A DNA stretch of 64,000 nucleotides from Bifidobacterium sp. ESL0784 (lineage in GTDB: Bacteria; Actinomycetota; Actinomycetes; Actinomycetales; Bifidobacteriaceae), in contig NZ_JAQTHV010000003.1 of assembly GCF_029433295.1 (NCBI RefSeq), positions 454,491 to 518,490 on the forward strand, read 5' to 3'. Within the stretch, counting starts at the first letter, position 1. Each line of letters starts with the position of its first letter. A program made the translations under genes and the position numbers. Positions 9,612-20,200 of the stretch are shown here, in pieces. The notes under the pieces are model-generated. The model was not told the DNA's origin. It saw only the letters and a list, made by a program, of their open reading frames with translations, and made no database searches.

Positions 9612-10268
9612 TTATCGACGCTCCCAAGCCTTTTCGATATCGTCGTACTTCAACGCACCGGTATTCGGCACCAGCAGCCTGGCATGGCCGAGCTCGTTGG
9701 GACTGCCGACTCCTACCGAAAACGCTCCGGCGGTATTGATGGCGGTGATTCCGGCGACGGAATCCTCCAGGCCCACGCAATCTTCCGGCTTTTCGCCGAT
9801 CTCGGAAGCCGCTTCCAGGAAAATGTCAGGGGCGGGCTTGCCGGCGGCCACTTTGCTCGGGTCGGCAATCGCGTCGAACGTATACGAGAGGCCAAGCTTC
9901 TCGAGGATGAACGGGCCGTTCATACTTGCCGAAGCCAGCGAAAGCTTTATGCCATGCCGCTTCATCTGACCAATCAGCTCCGGGATGCCCGGGAGGATAT
10001 CGGCCGAAGTAAGCCCCGCCAAAAGCCCACGGTATGCCTCGTTCTTTTCGGCGGCCAAGGCGTCAAACTCCTTTTGCGGCACCGAGACGCCAAGATAGTC
10101 CAGAATCACCTTGAGCGAATCCGCACGACTGACGCCCTTGGTCTTTTCCTCAAGTTCGTCGGGAAGCTCGCGGTCGAAATGGTCCCTGGCCAACTTGCGC
10201 CAAGCCTGAAAATGATAAACGGCGGTATCGGCAATTACACCGTCCAAATCAAAAAGCGCACCCTTCAT
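9612..10268 (-). CDS. pgmB: HAD phosphatase/phosphomutase, beta-phosphoglucomutase-like
   Basis: 218 residues of the HAD superfamily. The nucleophile motif FDLDGVIAD gives D7 and the acid/base D9, a helical cap follows, then motif II (SLASAS) and the acidic motif ED near 170 (GLEDSVAGI). This pattern is that of beta-phosphoglucomutase, which converts beta-glucose 1-phosphate to glucose 6-phosphate during maltose or trehalose phosphorolysis. No phosphorylase neighbour is present, so another sugar-phosphate substrate is possible. It sits alone between glnA and the his cluster, with gaps of about 220 bases on both sides that look AT-rich and gene-free. Confidence 0.85.
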   Translation of the reverse strand: MKGALFDLDGVIADTAVYHFQAWRKLARDHFDRELPDELEEKTKGVSRADSLKVILDYLGVSVPQKEFDALAAEKNEAYRGLLAGLTSADILPGIPELIGQMKRHGIKLSLASASMNGPFILEKLGLSYTFDAIADPSKVAAGKPAPDIFLEAASEIGEKPEDCVGLEDSVAGITAINTAGAFSVGVGSPNELGHARLLVPNTGALKYDDIEKAWERR

Positions 10269-10484
10269 CGACTCCTTCTTTCTTTTACTCTTTTACGTTT
10301 ATATTCAATAGAGAATAATACTCATTTCGCAATATTCGCATTATCGATTTGCGCTGAATTACCACAGGGGTATTCCAATCTGTTCCAATCTCGCAGCGCA
10401 AACTCTATTACGAAGCAATATTCGGACCGGCTTTCTGCTCTGACCAACGAATCCGCCCGGTAAGCCTGTCTCAAGAGACCGACG

Positions 10485-11213
10485 TTACTTCTGTCCTACA
10501 ACCGCGAGCGCCTCTTTGAGGGTGAAAGCATGGGCGTAAAGGGATTTTCCAAGGATTGCAGCATCCACACCGACATTTTCGAGCTCGGAAACCGCACGGA
10601 TGTCATCGAGGCCGGAAATGCCGCCGGAAGCGGTGACATGGGCCGGCGTGCGTTCGGCGACCTCACGCAGCAACGTGAGGTTCGGGCCGTCCATCATGCC
10701 GTCATGGGCAACGTCGGTGACCACGTAACGCTGGCAGCCGGCCTTATCGAGCATGGCCATGGTCTCGAACAGATCGCCGCCTTTGCTGGTCCATCCCCGA
10801 CCGGCCAACGTGTGGCCTTTGACGTCGAGACTGATGGCCACCTTGTCGCCGTATTTCCTGATGATTCTGGCTGTCCACTCCGGGTTTTCCAACGCGGCGG
10901 TGCCGATATTGACGCGTGCGGCCCCGGCTGCGAAAACGGCTTCGAGACTTGCGTCGTCACGGATGCCGCCGCTCATCTCGATATGAACCTTGTCGCCGAG
11001 TTTTTCGCCGATCTCGCGCAGTTTCGAGCGATTGTCGCCAGTGCCGAACGCAGCGTCGAGATCCACCAAATGAATCCAAGTCGCTCCCTCATCGAACCAA
11101 GTCTGTGCGGCCTCATACGGGCTGCCATAATCGGTTTCGGAGCCTGATTTGCCTTGGCGCAGGCGCACGGCCTTGCCGCCTCGGACATCAACGGCCGGAA
11201 GCAATGTCAGCAT
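10485..11213 (-). CDS. hisA: Phosphoribosyl isomerase HisA/PriA
   Basis: 242 residues, a TIM barrel with [13 protein letters not shown] at the start (Asp of the active site), SGGIRDD and [12 protein letters not shown] as the two phosphate-binding loops, and SLDVKG in the middle. It isomerises ProFAR in histidine biosynthesis. Actinobacterial members (PriA) also do the TrpF reaction in tryptophan synthesis because these genomes usually lack trpF. Whether this enzyme is bifunctional cannot be decided from one sequence, but the lineage makes it likely. It is last in the his gene run, 115 bases after hisH. hisF and hisI are not in the window. Confidence 0.95.
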   Translation of the reverse strand: MLTLLPAVDVRGGKAVRLRQGKSGSETDYGSPYEAAQTWFDEGATWIHLVDLDAAFGTGDNRSKLREIGEKLGDKVHIEMSGGIRDDASLEAVFAAGAARVNIGTAALENPEWTARIIRKYGDKVAISLDVKGHTLAGRGWTSKGGDLFETMAMLDKAGCQRYVVTDVAHDGMMDGPNLTLLREVAERTPAHVTASGGISGLDDIRAVSELENVGVDAAILGKSLYAHAFTLKEALAVVGQK

Positions 11214-11328
11214 GTTTTCTCCTTGAATTGAAGTTTCATATTCCTTCTATCAACGCTCAGCATGGAATGCACATTTGCAGGCTCCGCATTTCCCGAATCC
11301 CGCATTACCGCACCGCTGAATCTCTACG

Positions 11329-12027
11329 TTACAGCGTCGCGGCCCAGTTCTTGAGCAACTGGGCACCCGCCTCCCCCGATTTTTCGGGGTGGAACTGGGT
11401 GGCCGAAAGCGGGCCACGCTCGTAGGACGCCACGAAATGACTACGTCCGTAATCGCAAAAACCGACCTTTTGCGTATCGACATCATCAATGGAAGATTGT
11501 GCATGGCCATGATAGCCATCTATTCCCGAGGCCACGAAACTCGCGCCCGTGACAGGCTTCGCCGGAATGGAAGCACCCATTGCCGCATACGAATGGACGA
11601 AATAGAACCGCTCATTCTCAAGTCCATGCAAAATCGCCGAATCGGCGGGAGCACTGATTGTATCCCAGCCCATGTGTGGGACGACATCCGCGTCAAGCAG
11701 ATCGACGCTGCCATCAATGACGTCCAGGCCGTCACTGACCTTGCCGCCTTCAGTGCCCTGACTGAACATGATCTGCAAGCCGACGCACACGCCAAGCACC
11801 GGACGTCCCGCGAACAGGCGATTGAGTATGACCTGATCGCCACCGACCGCCTTGAGCCCGTCCATGCATGCGGCGAAAGCACCTACACCGGGCACCACCA
11901 GTCCATCGGCCTCGAGCGCCTGACGACGATTGCTGGTCAGGGTCGGCTCAAGCCCGATATGCGCCAGTGCGCGCATCATCGAGCGCACGTTGCCAAAGCC
12001 GTAATCGAACACCACCACTGCGGTCAT
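11329..12027 (-). CDS. hisH: Imidazole glycerol phosphate synthase, glutaminase subunit
   Basis: 232 residues, a class I glutamine amidotransferase. The nucleophile elbow is LGVCVGLQ (Cys), the His-Glu pair is in QFHPEKSG, and the N-terminus DYGFGNVRSM is the HisH hallmark. It supplies ammonia to HisF for ring closure to IGP and AICAR. The partner hisF is not adjacent. The gene lies 150 bases downstream of the acidic unknown and upstream of hisA on the same strand. Confidence 0.95.
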   Translation of the reverse strand: MTAVVVFDYGFGNVRSMMRALAHIGLEPTLTSNRRQALEADGLVVPGVGAFAACMDGLKAVGGDQVILNRLFAGRPVLGVCVGLQIMFSQGTEGGKVSDGLDVIDGSVDLLDADVVPHMGWDTISAPADSAILHGLENERFYFVHSYAAMGASIPAKPVTGASFVASGIDGYHGHAQSSIDDVDTQKVGFCDYGRSHFVASYERGPLSATQFHPEKSGEAGAQLLKNWAATL

Positions 12028-12177
12028 TGCCTGTTCCCCGTTTCCCTACATTTGTCTGGTTGTTTCTAAGTATCGCCCGGATTACCGCAAACCGTCGCCA
12101 TCATTCACCATACGATACGGAATAATTTAAAATGCGGCCTGGCGGCAGATTTCCAGCCCATGAGAACGAATCATCGC

Positions 12178-13068
12178 TCATTCAATATTCGGCTTACCGC
12201 TCCCACGCGAACGTGTATGGTCGGCAATCACCTCGAACGCCTTCTTACGGTCGAAATCGGCGGTCGCCACCACACGCACGCCCTGCTCCTTGAGTCCGGC
12301 GACATCGGTGATGCCAAGCATCAGGTCTTCGACACAGCTGGGCGCAGTGGTGAAGAGCATCGGCGGCGCGAACTGCTGACCCGGTTCACCGGCCATATAA
12401 AGCGTTGAGACGAGTTTGTCCGCGCGGTTGACCGACAGCACCGCAGGCATACCATTGACCACGCCGGTAAGGTCCTTGGCCGCACCTTCGGGGGCGTCGC
12501 CATCCAGGTTATGCAGAATGGCCACGGCTCCGTTTTCATCGGCCACGCAGTCGGCGGAAATGTCCGCGATCTGGCAGAACGCAGCTAGCAGATCCGCTGA
12601 AATCAGCCTGGTGATAAGTATGGCGACCTTGGCACGGTTGCCGATAAGCCCTTCGAGCTCCTCGTCGAAGTTCATTTTGTCGAGTTCGTCGGTAATCCTT
12701 CGGTCGGATTGTTCGGCACTGTCATCGACACCGTCGAGCGAAGAATCAGTGCCATTCATACCGGGATTTTCAGAGCTTCTGCCGTCATCGTCCATACCGA
12801 CATTTTTGCCATCGGGATCGTCTGCGAATTCCTTCTCGAATCCCGCGAGCGCCTTCTCCAGTTCTTCGTCGCTGAACAGGCCGCCGTTATCGTCGTTTGA
12901 ATCAGCGGAACCATTGACGTTGTCAGAATCGCCAAAACCCTTGGAACCTTTCGTATTGGCGAAATTATCGGCAGAGTCGGAACCGCTGACGTTATCAGCG
13001 TCGTCTGAGTTGTTAAAATTCTTAAAGTCGTCGTTCTCTTTGCTATCATCGCGACGTTCGCTCATCAC
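12178..13068 (-). CDS. Acidic hypothetical protein inside the his cluster
   Basis: 296 residues and not recognised. Residues 1-135 are low-complexity and very rich in Asp, Asn, Ser and Glu (probably disordered), while about 140-290 looks globular, with [29 protein letters not shown] and an ending in basic [11 protein letters not shown]. Its ATG overlaps the hisB stop by four bases (ATGA), so it is translationally coupled to hisB. That suggests a role tied to histidine or a shared regulatory need, but no enzyme motif is visible. It is cytoplasmic, with no signal peptide or membrane span. Confidence 0.75.
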   Translation of the reverse strand: MMSERRDDSKENDDFKNFNNSDDADNVSGSDSADNFANTKGSKGFGDSDNVNGSADSNDDNGGLFSDEELEKALAGFEKEFADDPDGKNVGMDDDGRSSENPGMNGTDSSLDGVDDSAEQSDRRITDELDKMNFDEELEGLIGNRAKVAILITRLISADLLAAFCQIADISADCVADENGAVAILHNLDGDAPEGAAKDLTGVVNGMPAVLSVNRADKLVSTLYMAGEPGQQFAPPMLFTTAPSCVEDLMLGITDVAGLKEQGVRVVATADFDRKKAFEVIADHTRSRGSGKPNIE

Positions 13069-13667
13069 AGCGCCCCTTTCGTGCTGGGGATGATGCCGGC
13101 GATACGAGGGTCCGGCTCGCAGGCGAAACGCAACGCACGGGCAAGCGCTTTGAACTCGGCTTCAGCGATATGGTGGGGGTCACGCCCTGCGAGCACCGTC
13201 ATGTGCAGGCAGAGGTCGGCGTGGAAGGCGATGGATTCCATGACGTGACGGACCAACGAACCGGTGAAATGCCCGCCGATCATGGCGTATTCGAACCCTT
13301 CCGGCTCCCCGGTGCACACCGCATACGGGCGCCCGGAAATGTCGACCACCGCACGAGCGAGCGCCTCGTCCAGCGGCACAGTGGCATCGGCGAACCGACG
13401 GATACCGCGCTTGTCCCCCAGTGCTTGCTTCAGCGCCTCACCGAAGACGATGGCCGTGTCCTCGACGGTATGATGCACATCGATGTCGGTGTCGCCGCTG
13501 GCCCGGATTTTGAGGTCGATCAGCGAATGCTTGCCGAGCGCGGTCATCATATGGTTGTAGAAAGGCACCGTCGTTTCGATGTCGGTTTTGCCGGTGCCGT
13601 CGAGATTCAGACTCAGTTCGACTTTGGATTCGCTGGTCTCGCGCACTATTGTCGCCGTTCTTGCCAT
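13065..13667 (-). CDS. hisB: Imidazoleglycerol-phosphate dehydratase
   Basis: About 200 residues, monofunctional. The two manganese-binding clusters are visible: [11 protein letters not shown] and [10 protein letters not shown] near the start, and [23 protein letters not shown] residues near the end. It dehydrates IGP to imidazole acetol phosphate. The frame is open to 13718, but I chose the ATG at 13667 because AAAGGAG lies seven bases before it and the protein then begins [14 protein letters not shown] as expected. The 237 bases between hisB and hisC are AT-rich and gene-free, and may hold an internal promoter. Confidence 0.95.
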   Translation of the reverse strand: MARTATIVRETSESKVELSLNLDGTGKTDIETTVPFYNHMMTALGKHSLIDLKIRASGDTDIDVHHTVEDTAIVFGEALKQALGDKRGIRRFADATVPLDEALARAVVDISGRPYAVCTGEPEGFEYAMIGGHFTGSLVRHVMESIAFHADLCLHMTVLAGRDPHHIAEAEFKALARALRFACEPDPRIAGIIPSTKGAL

Positions 13668-13904
13668 ACCCGCTCCTTTATCGCTGGTTCGCACACATTT
13701 CAAAGCTTCTACCATCATAATTCATTACAAAGTCAAGCGAAAACCATATGCATTACAATAATGTGTAAGAAAGATTTATCATTGTCGGAACCGTAATTCG
13801 CACCTGCTATACAAATCGCACTGACCAACGTATACAACACAAAACATGGCGCAACAACGACCTTGATTCGTCTCTATGCTGCAAATTACGAATCACAATA
13901 ACAG

Positions 13905-15068
13905 TTATTGGTTTCCAAGTTCTGTCAGCACTTCCGTCAACGCCTCACGGAAACGGGCCATCTCCTCGTCGGTGCCCATGCAAACACGCAACCAGCCGTC
14001 CGGGCCAACCACACGAATCAGGACGCCACGCTTCAGGAGCTCGTCGAAAATGCGGTCACGGTCTTCAAACGAACCGCCGAAGAGGACAAAGTTGGACTGG
14101 GAATCCGCGACCTGAAGCGGCTTGCCGTGCCAAGTCTGGGTTTTAAGCCACTCGGCAGTGGTTTCACGAATCTCGCGCAGGTGTTTCACCTGGCTCAGCT
14201 GCTCGTCGGTGTGTTTGAATGCTGCGAGTGCCGTGGCCTGCGTGACGGCAGAAAGATGATAGGGCATGCGCACGATGCGAACGCAGTCGACGATGCCATG
14301 GTCGGCGGCCAGATAACCCACACGAGCGCCTGCAAAAGCGAAAGCCTTGCTCATGGTGCGACTTACGGCAAGGTTCGGGTATTTTGCAAGCAATTGCAAC
14401 GCCGTCGGTGTGCCAGGAGTACGGAATTCGATATAGGCCTCATCCACCACGACCACCGGATGCACACCTTCTGCGGCTCCCTCGACCTTGGCGTTTTGCG
14501 CGGCTTTGAGCACGGCTTCGAGCTGATCCATCGGCAGGATAGTGCCAGTAGGATTATTGGGACTGGTCAACAGAATAATCGATGGCTGCTCACGTTCCAT
14601 GGCGTCCAGCAAAGCCTCAAGATTCAGCGAGAAATCAGCGTTGCGCTTCACCGTAATCCATTTGGTAAACGTGTCACGCGCATATTCGGGATACATAGAA
14701 TAGGTCGGATCGGCGCCCAACGCCTTGCGTCCCGGGCCGCCAAAGGCCTGGAAGAGCTGGAGCATGATCTCGTTGCTGCCATTGGCGCCCCACAGCTGCT
14801 CGACGCCGAGTTTCACACCGGATTCACGCTCAAGATAGTCCGAGAAGGCCTGCCGCAGCTCGGTGTGCTCGCGGTCGGGATAACGGTTCAAGGTCGGGGC
14901 AACCTTACGGACATCCTCAGCGATCTCATCGACCACGGCAGGCACCGGCTGGTACGGGTTCTCGTTCACATTCAGACAAACCGGCACATCGAGTTGTGGC
15001 GCCCCGTACGGCACTTCGCCGATGAGATCGTTGCGCAACGGCAGATCTTGTGGAATCGAATTGGTCAT
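13905..15068 (-). CDS. hisC: Histidinol-phosphate aminotransferase
   Basis: 387 residues, a PLP fold-type I aminotransferase. Visible are NVNENPY near the start, the LTSPNNPTG loop, the VVDEAYIEF strand (Asp to the PLP ring nitrogen) and the PLP lysine in SRTMSKAFAFAGARVGY. It transfers the amino group from glutamate to imidazole acetol phosphate. It is the second his enzyme in transcription order, separated from hisD by a GNAT gene and a terminator-like hairpin. Confidence 0.95.
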   Translation of the reverse strand: MTNSIPQDLPLRNDLIGEVPYGAPQLDVPVCLNVNENPYQPVPAVVDEIAEDVRKVAPTLNRYPDREHTELRQAFSDYLERESGVKLGVEQLWGANGSNEIMLQLFQAFGGPGRKALGADPTYSMYPEYARDTFTKWITVKRNADFSLNLEALLDAMEREQPSIILLTSPNNPTGTILPMDQLEAVLKAAQNAKVEGAAEGVHPVVVVDEAYIEFRTPGTPTALQLLAKYPNLAVSRTMSKAFAFAGARVGYLAADHGIVDCVRIVRMPYHLSAVTQATALAAFKHTDEQLSQVKHLREIRETTAEWLKTQTWHGKPLQVADSQSNFVLFGGSFEDRDRIFDELLKRGVLIRVVGPDGWLRVCMGTDEEMARFREALTEVLTELGNQ

Positions 15069-15144
15069 GATATTCCTCTTAACTTTTTATACTAATCGGC
15101 CATTATGGCAATCATACGGCAATCCGGCATGAATCCTGTTAATT

Positions 15145-15543
15145 CTAAAAAGGCTGTCTGGCTATTAAGAACGCATTGTCGATATGATTGAAGCCCAGTT
15201 TCGGATAGTATTCCATCGCACTTTGCGCGGCCAGCAACACCAACGAAACATCCGATCCAAGCTGACGACGGAGTCTGTCCACCAGTCCAGAACCAATGCC
15301 CTGACGCTGATAATCCTTGTCGACTGCCAGATCCGAGAGATAACAGGCATAGCTGAAATCGGTCAGGGCGCGTGCCACGCCGACAAGACATTCGCCTTCC
15401 CACGCCGTCCATAAAACATCGGCATTGTCGAGCATTTCCTGCAACCTAGCCAAATCGTTGGTGGGCCGGTGTATTCCAGATCGATCGAACACGCAAGCAA
15501 GTTGCTCAACAGTGATGCTCCGTTCATGCGTATAGACGATCAT
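15145..15543 (-). CDS. GNAT family N-acetyltransferase
   Basis: 132 residues with the GNAT pattern: an LSDLAVDKDYQRQGIGSGLVD stretch (the Q-R-Q-G-I-G acetyl-CoA pyrophosphate loop) at about 70-90 and a C-terminal YPKLGFN motif. It would move an acetyl group from acetyl-CoA to an unknown amine. The ATG at 15543 has GGGAGG nine bases upstream. It sits between hisD and hisC on the same strand, an unusual place that could simply be an insertion. Confidence 0.85.
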   Translation of the reverse strand: MIVYTHERSITVEQLACVFDRSGIHRPTNDLARLQEMLDNADVLWTAWEGECLVGVARALTDFSYACYLSDLAVDKDYQRQGIGSGLVDRLRRQLGSDVSLVLLAAQSAMEYYPKLGFNHIDNAFLIARQPF

Positions 15544-15566
15544 ATCCGATTCCCTCCCAATAATTC

Positions 15567-15611
15567 AAAAGGCCTCGGGGCCAGCGGCTTCAGACCGCCG
15601 ACCCCGAGGCC
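15567..15611 (-). terminator. Rho-independent terminator-like hairpin after hisD
   Basis: A perfect 10-bp stem (GGCCTCGGGG at 15571-15580, CCCCGAGGCC at 15602-15611) with an inner CGG/CCG pair, followed on the minus strand by TTTT. It lies 14 bases beyond the hisD stop and before the GNAT gene, so it could end or attenuate hisD transcription and split the his cluster into two units. Confidence 0.7.
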
Positions 15612-15624
15612 AAAAACGAATAGC

Positions 15625-17007
15625 CTACTTGCGCAGGCCGGCCCTGCGCTCCTGTTCCTTGAGCGTGGCCTTATCGTACGGATCATCGACGAAGCGGCTC
15701 AGCACGCACTCGCCATGGGCAGGCAGGTCTTCGGAGACAGCGAAGGCATTGATCAACGAGGCCAGCGGCTTCAAGCCCTGCTCGTCGTATTCGATGACCT
15801 CGACCGGCTTCATGAAGGTGTGCACGCCGAGACCGCAAGCGAAGCGGGCGGTGCCGCCGGTGGGCAGCACGTGGTTGGAACCGGACATGTAATCGCCCAA
15901 CGGAACCGGCGAATACGGGCCACGGAAGATGGCACCGGCGTTCTTGATGCGCGGCACAACCTCGTCCGGGTTCTCGGTCTGGATTTCCAAATGCTCGGCG
16001 GCGTAGGCGTTGGCTGCATCCACCGACTGGTCGAGCCCGTCGGTAAGGATGATGCCCGACTGACGGCCAGTCAGCGACGTGGCGACGCGCTCGTGCGACA
16101 TGGTGCGTGGCACACGGTAATCAAGGCTCTCCTGGGTCTTCTTGGCCAATTCCTCGCTGTCGGTGATCAGAACGGAACCGGCGAGCTCATCATGCTCGGC
16201 CTGACCGATCAGATCGGCCGCGACCCAGCTCGGGTTGGCGGTCTTGTCCGCAAGAATGGCGATTTCGGTGGGTCCGGCGACCGCGTCGATGCCGACGATA
16301 CCGGAGACCATGCTCTTGGCCGTGGCCACGAAGATATTGCCCGGACCGGTAATTTTGTCGACCGGTTCGCAGAGCACTTCGCCGTCCTGCGGCTCCGAGC
16401 CGTTAGCGCCGTAAGCGAACATGGCGACGGCCTGCGCACCACCGACCGCATAGACCTCGTCTACGCCCAGGATGGCGCAGGTGGCAAGAATGGTCTTATT
16501 GGGCAAGCCGTCGTTGTCAGCGCTCGGAGGCGTGGCGATGGCCAGCGACGAGACGCCAGCGACCTGGGCCGGAACGGCGTTCATGATTACGGAAGTCGGA
16601 TAGACCGCCTTGCCGCCGGGCACATACAGACCGACGCGCTCGACCGGAATCCAGCGTTCGGCGACGCGTGCACCTTCGGCCAGGTCGGTGTAGAAGTCCT
16701 TCGGCACCTGAGAGGCGCAGACCTTGCGAATACGACGCACCGATTCCTCGATGGCGGCGCGAACCTCAGGGTCCAGCTCTTCGAGCGCACTGCGCATCGC
16801 GTCAACGGGCACACGCAGATGGTGCGGGCGAATGTGATCGAATTTCTCCTCGAAATCACGCAAGGCCGCAGCTCCACGGGCCTTGACATCGTCGAGGATA
16901 GGGCGCACAGCGCTGCTGGCTTCGTTCGTACCCATTTCGGCACGAGGCATAGCCTCCAGCATTTGCGCGCGAGTGAGGCGCTTTCCGCGCAGATCGATAA
17001 TTCGCAT
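15625..17007 (-). CDS. hisD: Histidinol dehydrogenase
   Basis: About 460 residues. The family pattern VPGGKAVYPTSVIMNAVPA, the Zn/active-site region GQAEHDELAGSV and the C-terminal SNHVLPTGGTAR..GLGVHTFMK are all present. It oxidises histidinol twice with NAD+ to histidine. The frame extends to a GTG at 17043 and an ATG at 17022; I prefer the ATG at 17007 because the conserved protein begins MRIIDLRG there and GGAAAA lies about seven bases upstream. It is the first gene of the his run; an inverted repeat lies about 40 bases upstream. Confidence 0.93.
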   Translation of the reverse strand: MRIIDLRGKRLTRAQMLEAMPRAEMGTNEASSAVRPILDDVKARGAAALRDFEEKFDHIRPHHLRVPVDAMRSALEELDPEVRAAIEESVRRIRKVCASQVPKDFYTDLAEGARVAERWIPVERVGLYVPGGKAVYPTSVIMNAVPAQVAGVSSLAIATPPSADNDGLPNKTILATCAILGVDEVYAVGGAQAVAMFAYGANGSEPQDGEVLCEPVDKITGPGNIFVATAKSMVSGIVGIDAVAGPTEIAILADKTANPSWVAADLIGQAEHDELAGSVLITDSEELAKKTQESLDYRVPRTMSHERVATSLTGRQSGIILTDGLDQSVDAANAYAAEHLEIQTENPDEVVPRIKNAGAIFRGPYSPVPLGDYMSGSNHVLPTGGTARFACGLGVHTFMKPVEVIEYDEQGLKPLASLINAFAVSEDLPAHGECVLSRFVDDPYDKATLKEQERRAGLRK

Positions 17008-17048
17008 GGTGTTATTTTCCATACCTGCAATCGTATTCGGCACAAGGC

Positions 17049-17078
17049 CTCAGTATGAGACACAACTCACATTCTGAG
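17049..17078. promoter_or_regulatory. Imperfect inverted repeat upstream of hisD
   Basis: Arms CTCAGTATGAG and CTCACATTCTGAG are near-complementary (one gap and one mismatch) and lie 41-71 bases before the preferred hisD start. The position fits an operator or a leader hairpin controlling the his genes. No regulator gene is adjacent and no T-box features were recognised. Confidence 0.4.
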
Positions 17079-17144
17079 ACCGATTGCCCATTTGGTTCGT
17101 TGCATTACAGTAAATCGTGTATATTATGCCAGAAACCGCTACAA

Positions 17145-17174
17145 GAGGGCCTCTTGGCATGCCAAGAGGCCCTC
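17145..17174. repeat. Perfect 30-bp palindrome between dnaE and hisD
   Basis: The 30 bases read identically on both strands, centred at 17159/17160, with arms beginning GAGGGCCTCTTGG. It lies 50 bases past the dnaE stop. A cruciform or a hairpin terminator is possible, but neither strand has a T-run after it. Confidence 0.7.
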
Positions 17175-17224
17175 GAACGAGACGATTGGCATGTCCAATG
17201 AAGCACGGCCAACCATAACAAAAT

Positions 17225-20200
17225 CTACGACGCAGGCAGGCACTTGGGACCGAAGAGGATTTTGATCTCGGCGAAAAGCGACGTGTCGCGCTTTACACGA
17301 AAACGATCACCAAACGTCAACACCCTGGCATTGCCGTCAGAATCCATGATGGCCAATTTCACTTCGCAGACACCGGGATGGCCCGTGAGTATCCTCCCCA
17401 ACTTCATGACATGCGGACGATTGAGAGCGGTCTGCGGCAAGGTGAGTACCAAGGGCCGTTCGTCTTCGGCCACGAGGTTCGGCACATTCATATCGTTGGC
17501 CCGCAGACTCACCGTTTCGTCGCGCTGTTCGACCTGCCCGCGGATCTGCACCACCTCGTCGACGGCCAGCTTGTCGGCGGCACCGGTGTAGGCGCGCCCG
17601 AAGAACATACATTGGATGGAGCTTTCCATGTCTTCGATGGTGACGATGGCCCAGGGGTTGCCTTTCTTGGAAACACGTCGATCGACTGAAGTAATCAACC
17701 CGGCGATGGTGACCTGCTGCCGGTCGTCCATATTGGCGGCGCTGTTGACCAGCTGGGCGATGGACATGTCACGCAAGCTGTTGAGCACGGAGGCCATTCC
17801 GGAAAGCGGATGATCGGAGACGTAGAGCCCGAGCATTTCGCGCTCGAAGTTCAATTTGGTCTTCTTGTCCCATTCCTCGATGTCGGGAACGCTGACCTGC
17901 GCGTCGCCCATCGCGCCATCGCCGCTTTCGCCTTCACTGCCATCGTCGTCCCCGAGGCCGCTGAAGAGGTCGAACTGCCCTTCGGCCTGCTTGCGTTTGA
18001 GACTCACCACGGAGTCGATGGCGGATTCATGGATCTGGAAAAGCGCACGACGGTTCGGGTCGATGGAGTCGAAAGCACCGGCCTTGATCAGCGATTCCAC
18101 CAGACGCTTGTTGAGCGCGCTCAACGGCACGCGGCGGATGAAGTCCATGAAGTTGACGAACTTGCCGCGTTTGCTCTCGCGTTCGGCGATGATGTCCTGC
18201 ACGGCCTTGTCGCCGACGTTGCGGATGGCACCGAGGCCGAAACGGATGATGTCACCGACAGGAGCATATTCGAGCCGGGATTCGTTGACGTCCGGCGGCA
18301 GCACCTTGATGCCCATGCGGCGTGCCTCGCCCAGGTAGAGCGCGGTCTTGTCCTTGTTGCTGCGTTCGTTCTGCAGCAACGCAGCCATGAATTCCACCGG
18401 ATAGTGGGTCTTCAGGTATGCGGTCCAGTAGGAGATCAGCCCGTATGCTGCCGAATGCGCCTTGTTGAACGCATAGCCGGCGAACGGCACGAAGATGTCC
18501 CAGACGTCCTGCGCGGCCTTTTGGGAGTAGCCGTGCTGCTTCATACCCTCAAAGAACGGCTTCTGTTCCTTGGCCAGCACTTCGGGCTTCTTCTTGCCCA
18601 TCGCTCGTCGCAACACGTCTGCGCGTCCCAGCGAATAACCGGCCAGGATTCGCGCGGCGGACTGCACCTGTTCCTGATAGACGATGAGACCGTATGTTTC
18701 GTCGAGCACCGGGGCCAGCGCCTCGGCCACCTCGTCGTTGATTGGGGTGATGGGCTGCAAACCGTTCTTGCGCTTGGCATAGTTGTTGTGCGAGTCGACA
18801 TCCATGGGGCCCGGACGGTAGAGGGCGATAAGTGCGGAGATATCGTTGAAGTTATCGGGTTTGAGGCTTTTGAGGAGTGCCCGCATCCCGTCGCCATCGA
18901 GCTGGAAGACGCCGAGGGTGTCGCCTCGTGTCAAAAGCTGGTAAGTCTCCTTGTCATCCAGCGGAATCTTCGTGTAGTCGATAGGCTCTTTGCCGTTGAG
19001 CTCGATGTTTTTCAAGGTGTCGCGGATGACCGTCAAGTTGGAGAGGCCGAGGAAGTCGTTCTTGACCAGTCCCAGCGTTTCGCACGTATGATATTCGAAG
19101 GTCGTGGTCACCGTGCCGTCGGTGCGTTCCAAAAGCGGAGAGGTGTCGGTGATCGGCGTGGCCGACATGATGGTGGCGCAGGCATGCACACCGGTCTGGC
19201 GGATCAGGCCTTCGATGCCCTTGGCCTGGTCGGTGATGCGTTTGGCGTCCGGATCGGAGTCGTAAAGCTCACGAAACTCGCGTGCTTCGGCGTATTTCTT
19301 GGAGGTCGGGTCGAACATCTCCTTCAAGCTCGCGTCCTTGCCGTTCTTGCTCGGCGGCAAGGCCTTTACGATGCGGTCGCCAACGGAGAACTCGTAGCCC
19401 ATGATGCGCGCGGAATCCTTGAGAGCCTGCTTGGTTTTGATGGTGCCGTAGATGACGCACTGCGCCACCTTGTCATGCCCATATTTGTCGGCGACGTAGT
19501 CGAGCACCTTCTGGCGGCCTTCAGGATCGAAATCGATATCGATATCAGGCAGGGAGACGCGTTCCGGGTTGAGGAACCGTTCGAAGATCAGGCCGTGTTC
19601 CAGCGGATCGAGTTCGGTGATGCCCATGGCGTAGGCCACCATCGATCCTGCCGCGGAGCCACGCCCCGGGCCGACCATCACGCCGTGGGTCTTGGCCCAG
19701 TTGATGTAGTCGGCGACGACGAGGAAGTAGCCGCAGAACTGCATCTGGCAGATCACGCCGCACTCGTAGTCGGCCTGTTTACGCACGTCGTCCGGTACGT
19801 TGCCTTCATAACGTTTCTCAAGGCCCTTCTGCACATCGTGCAGGAACAGCGAGGTCTCGTCCCAGCCGTCCGGGCAGTCGAACAGCGGCATGAAGGCGCC
19901 ATCCTCGTGGTCATCGAACATCACGTTGCAGCGTTCCGCCACTTCCAGCGTGTTGTCGCAAGCTTCGGGCAAATCCTTGAAGAGCTCACGCATCTCCTCG
20001 GCGGACTTGATGTAGTAGCCGGAACCGTCGAATTTGAAGCGGTTCGGATCGTCGAGATGAGAGCCGGAATTGATGCAGAGCATCGCGTCCTGGGAGCCAC
20101 GATCTGCCTCGTGGACGTAGTGGGAATCGTTGGTGGCAATGATAGGGGCACCGAGGTCTTTGGCAATCTTGAGCAGGTCCTTGGAGACCCTCTTTTCAAT

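Noticed and set aside
15469..17058. 529-codon plus-strand frame over hisD
   Set aside because: Shadow of the well-supported hisD gene.
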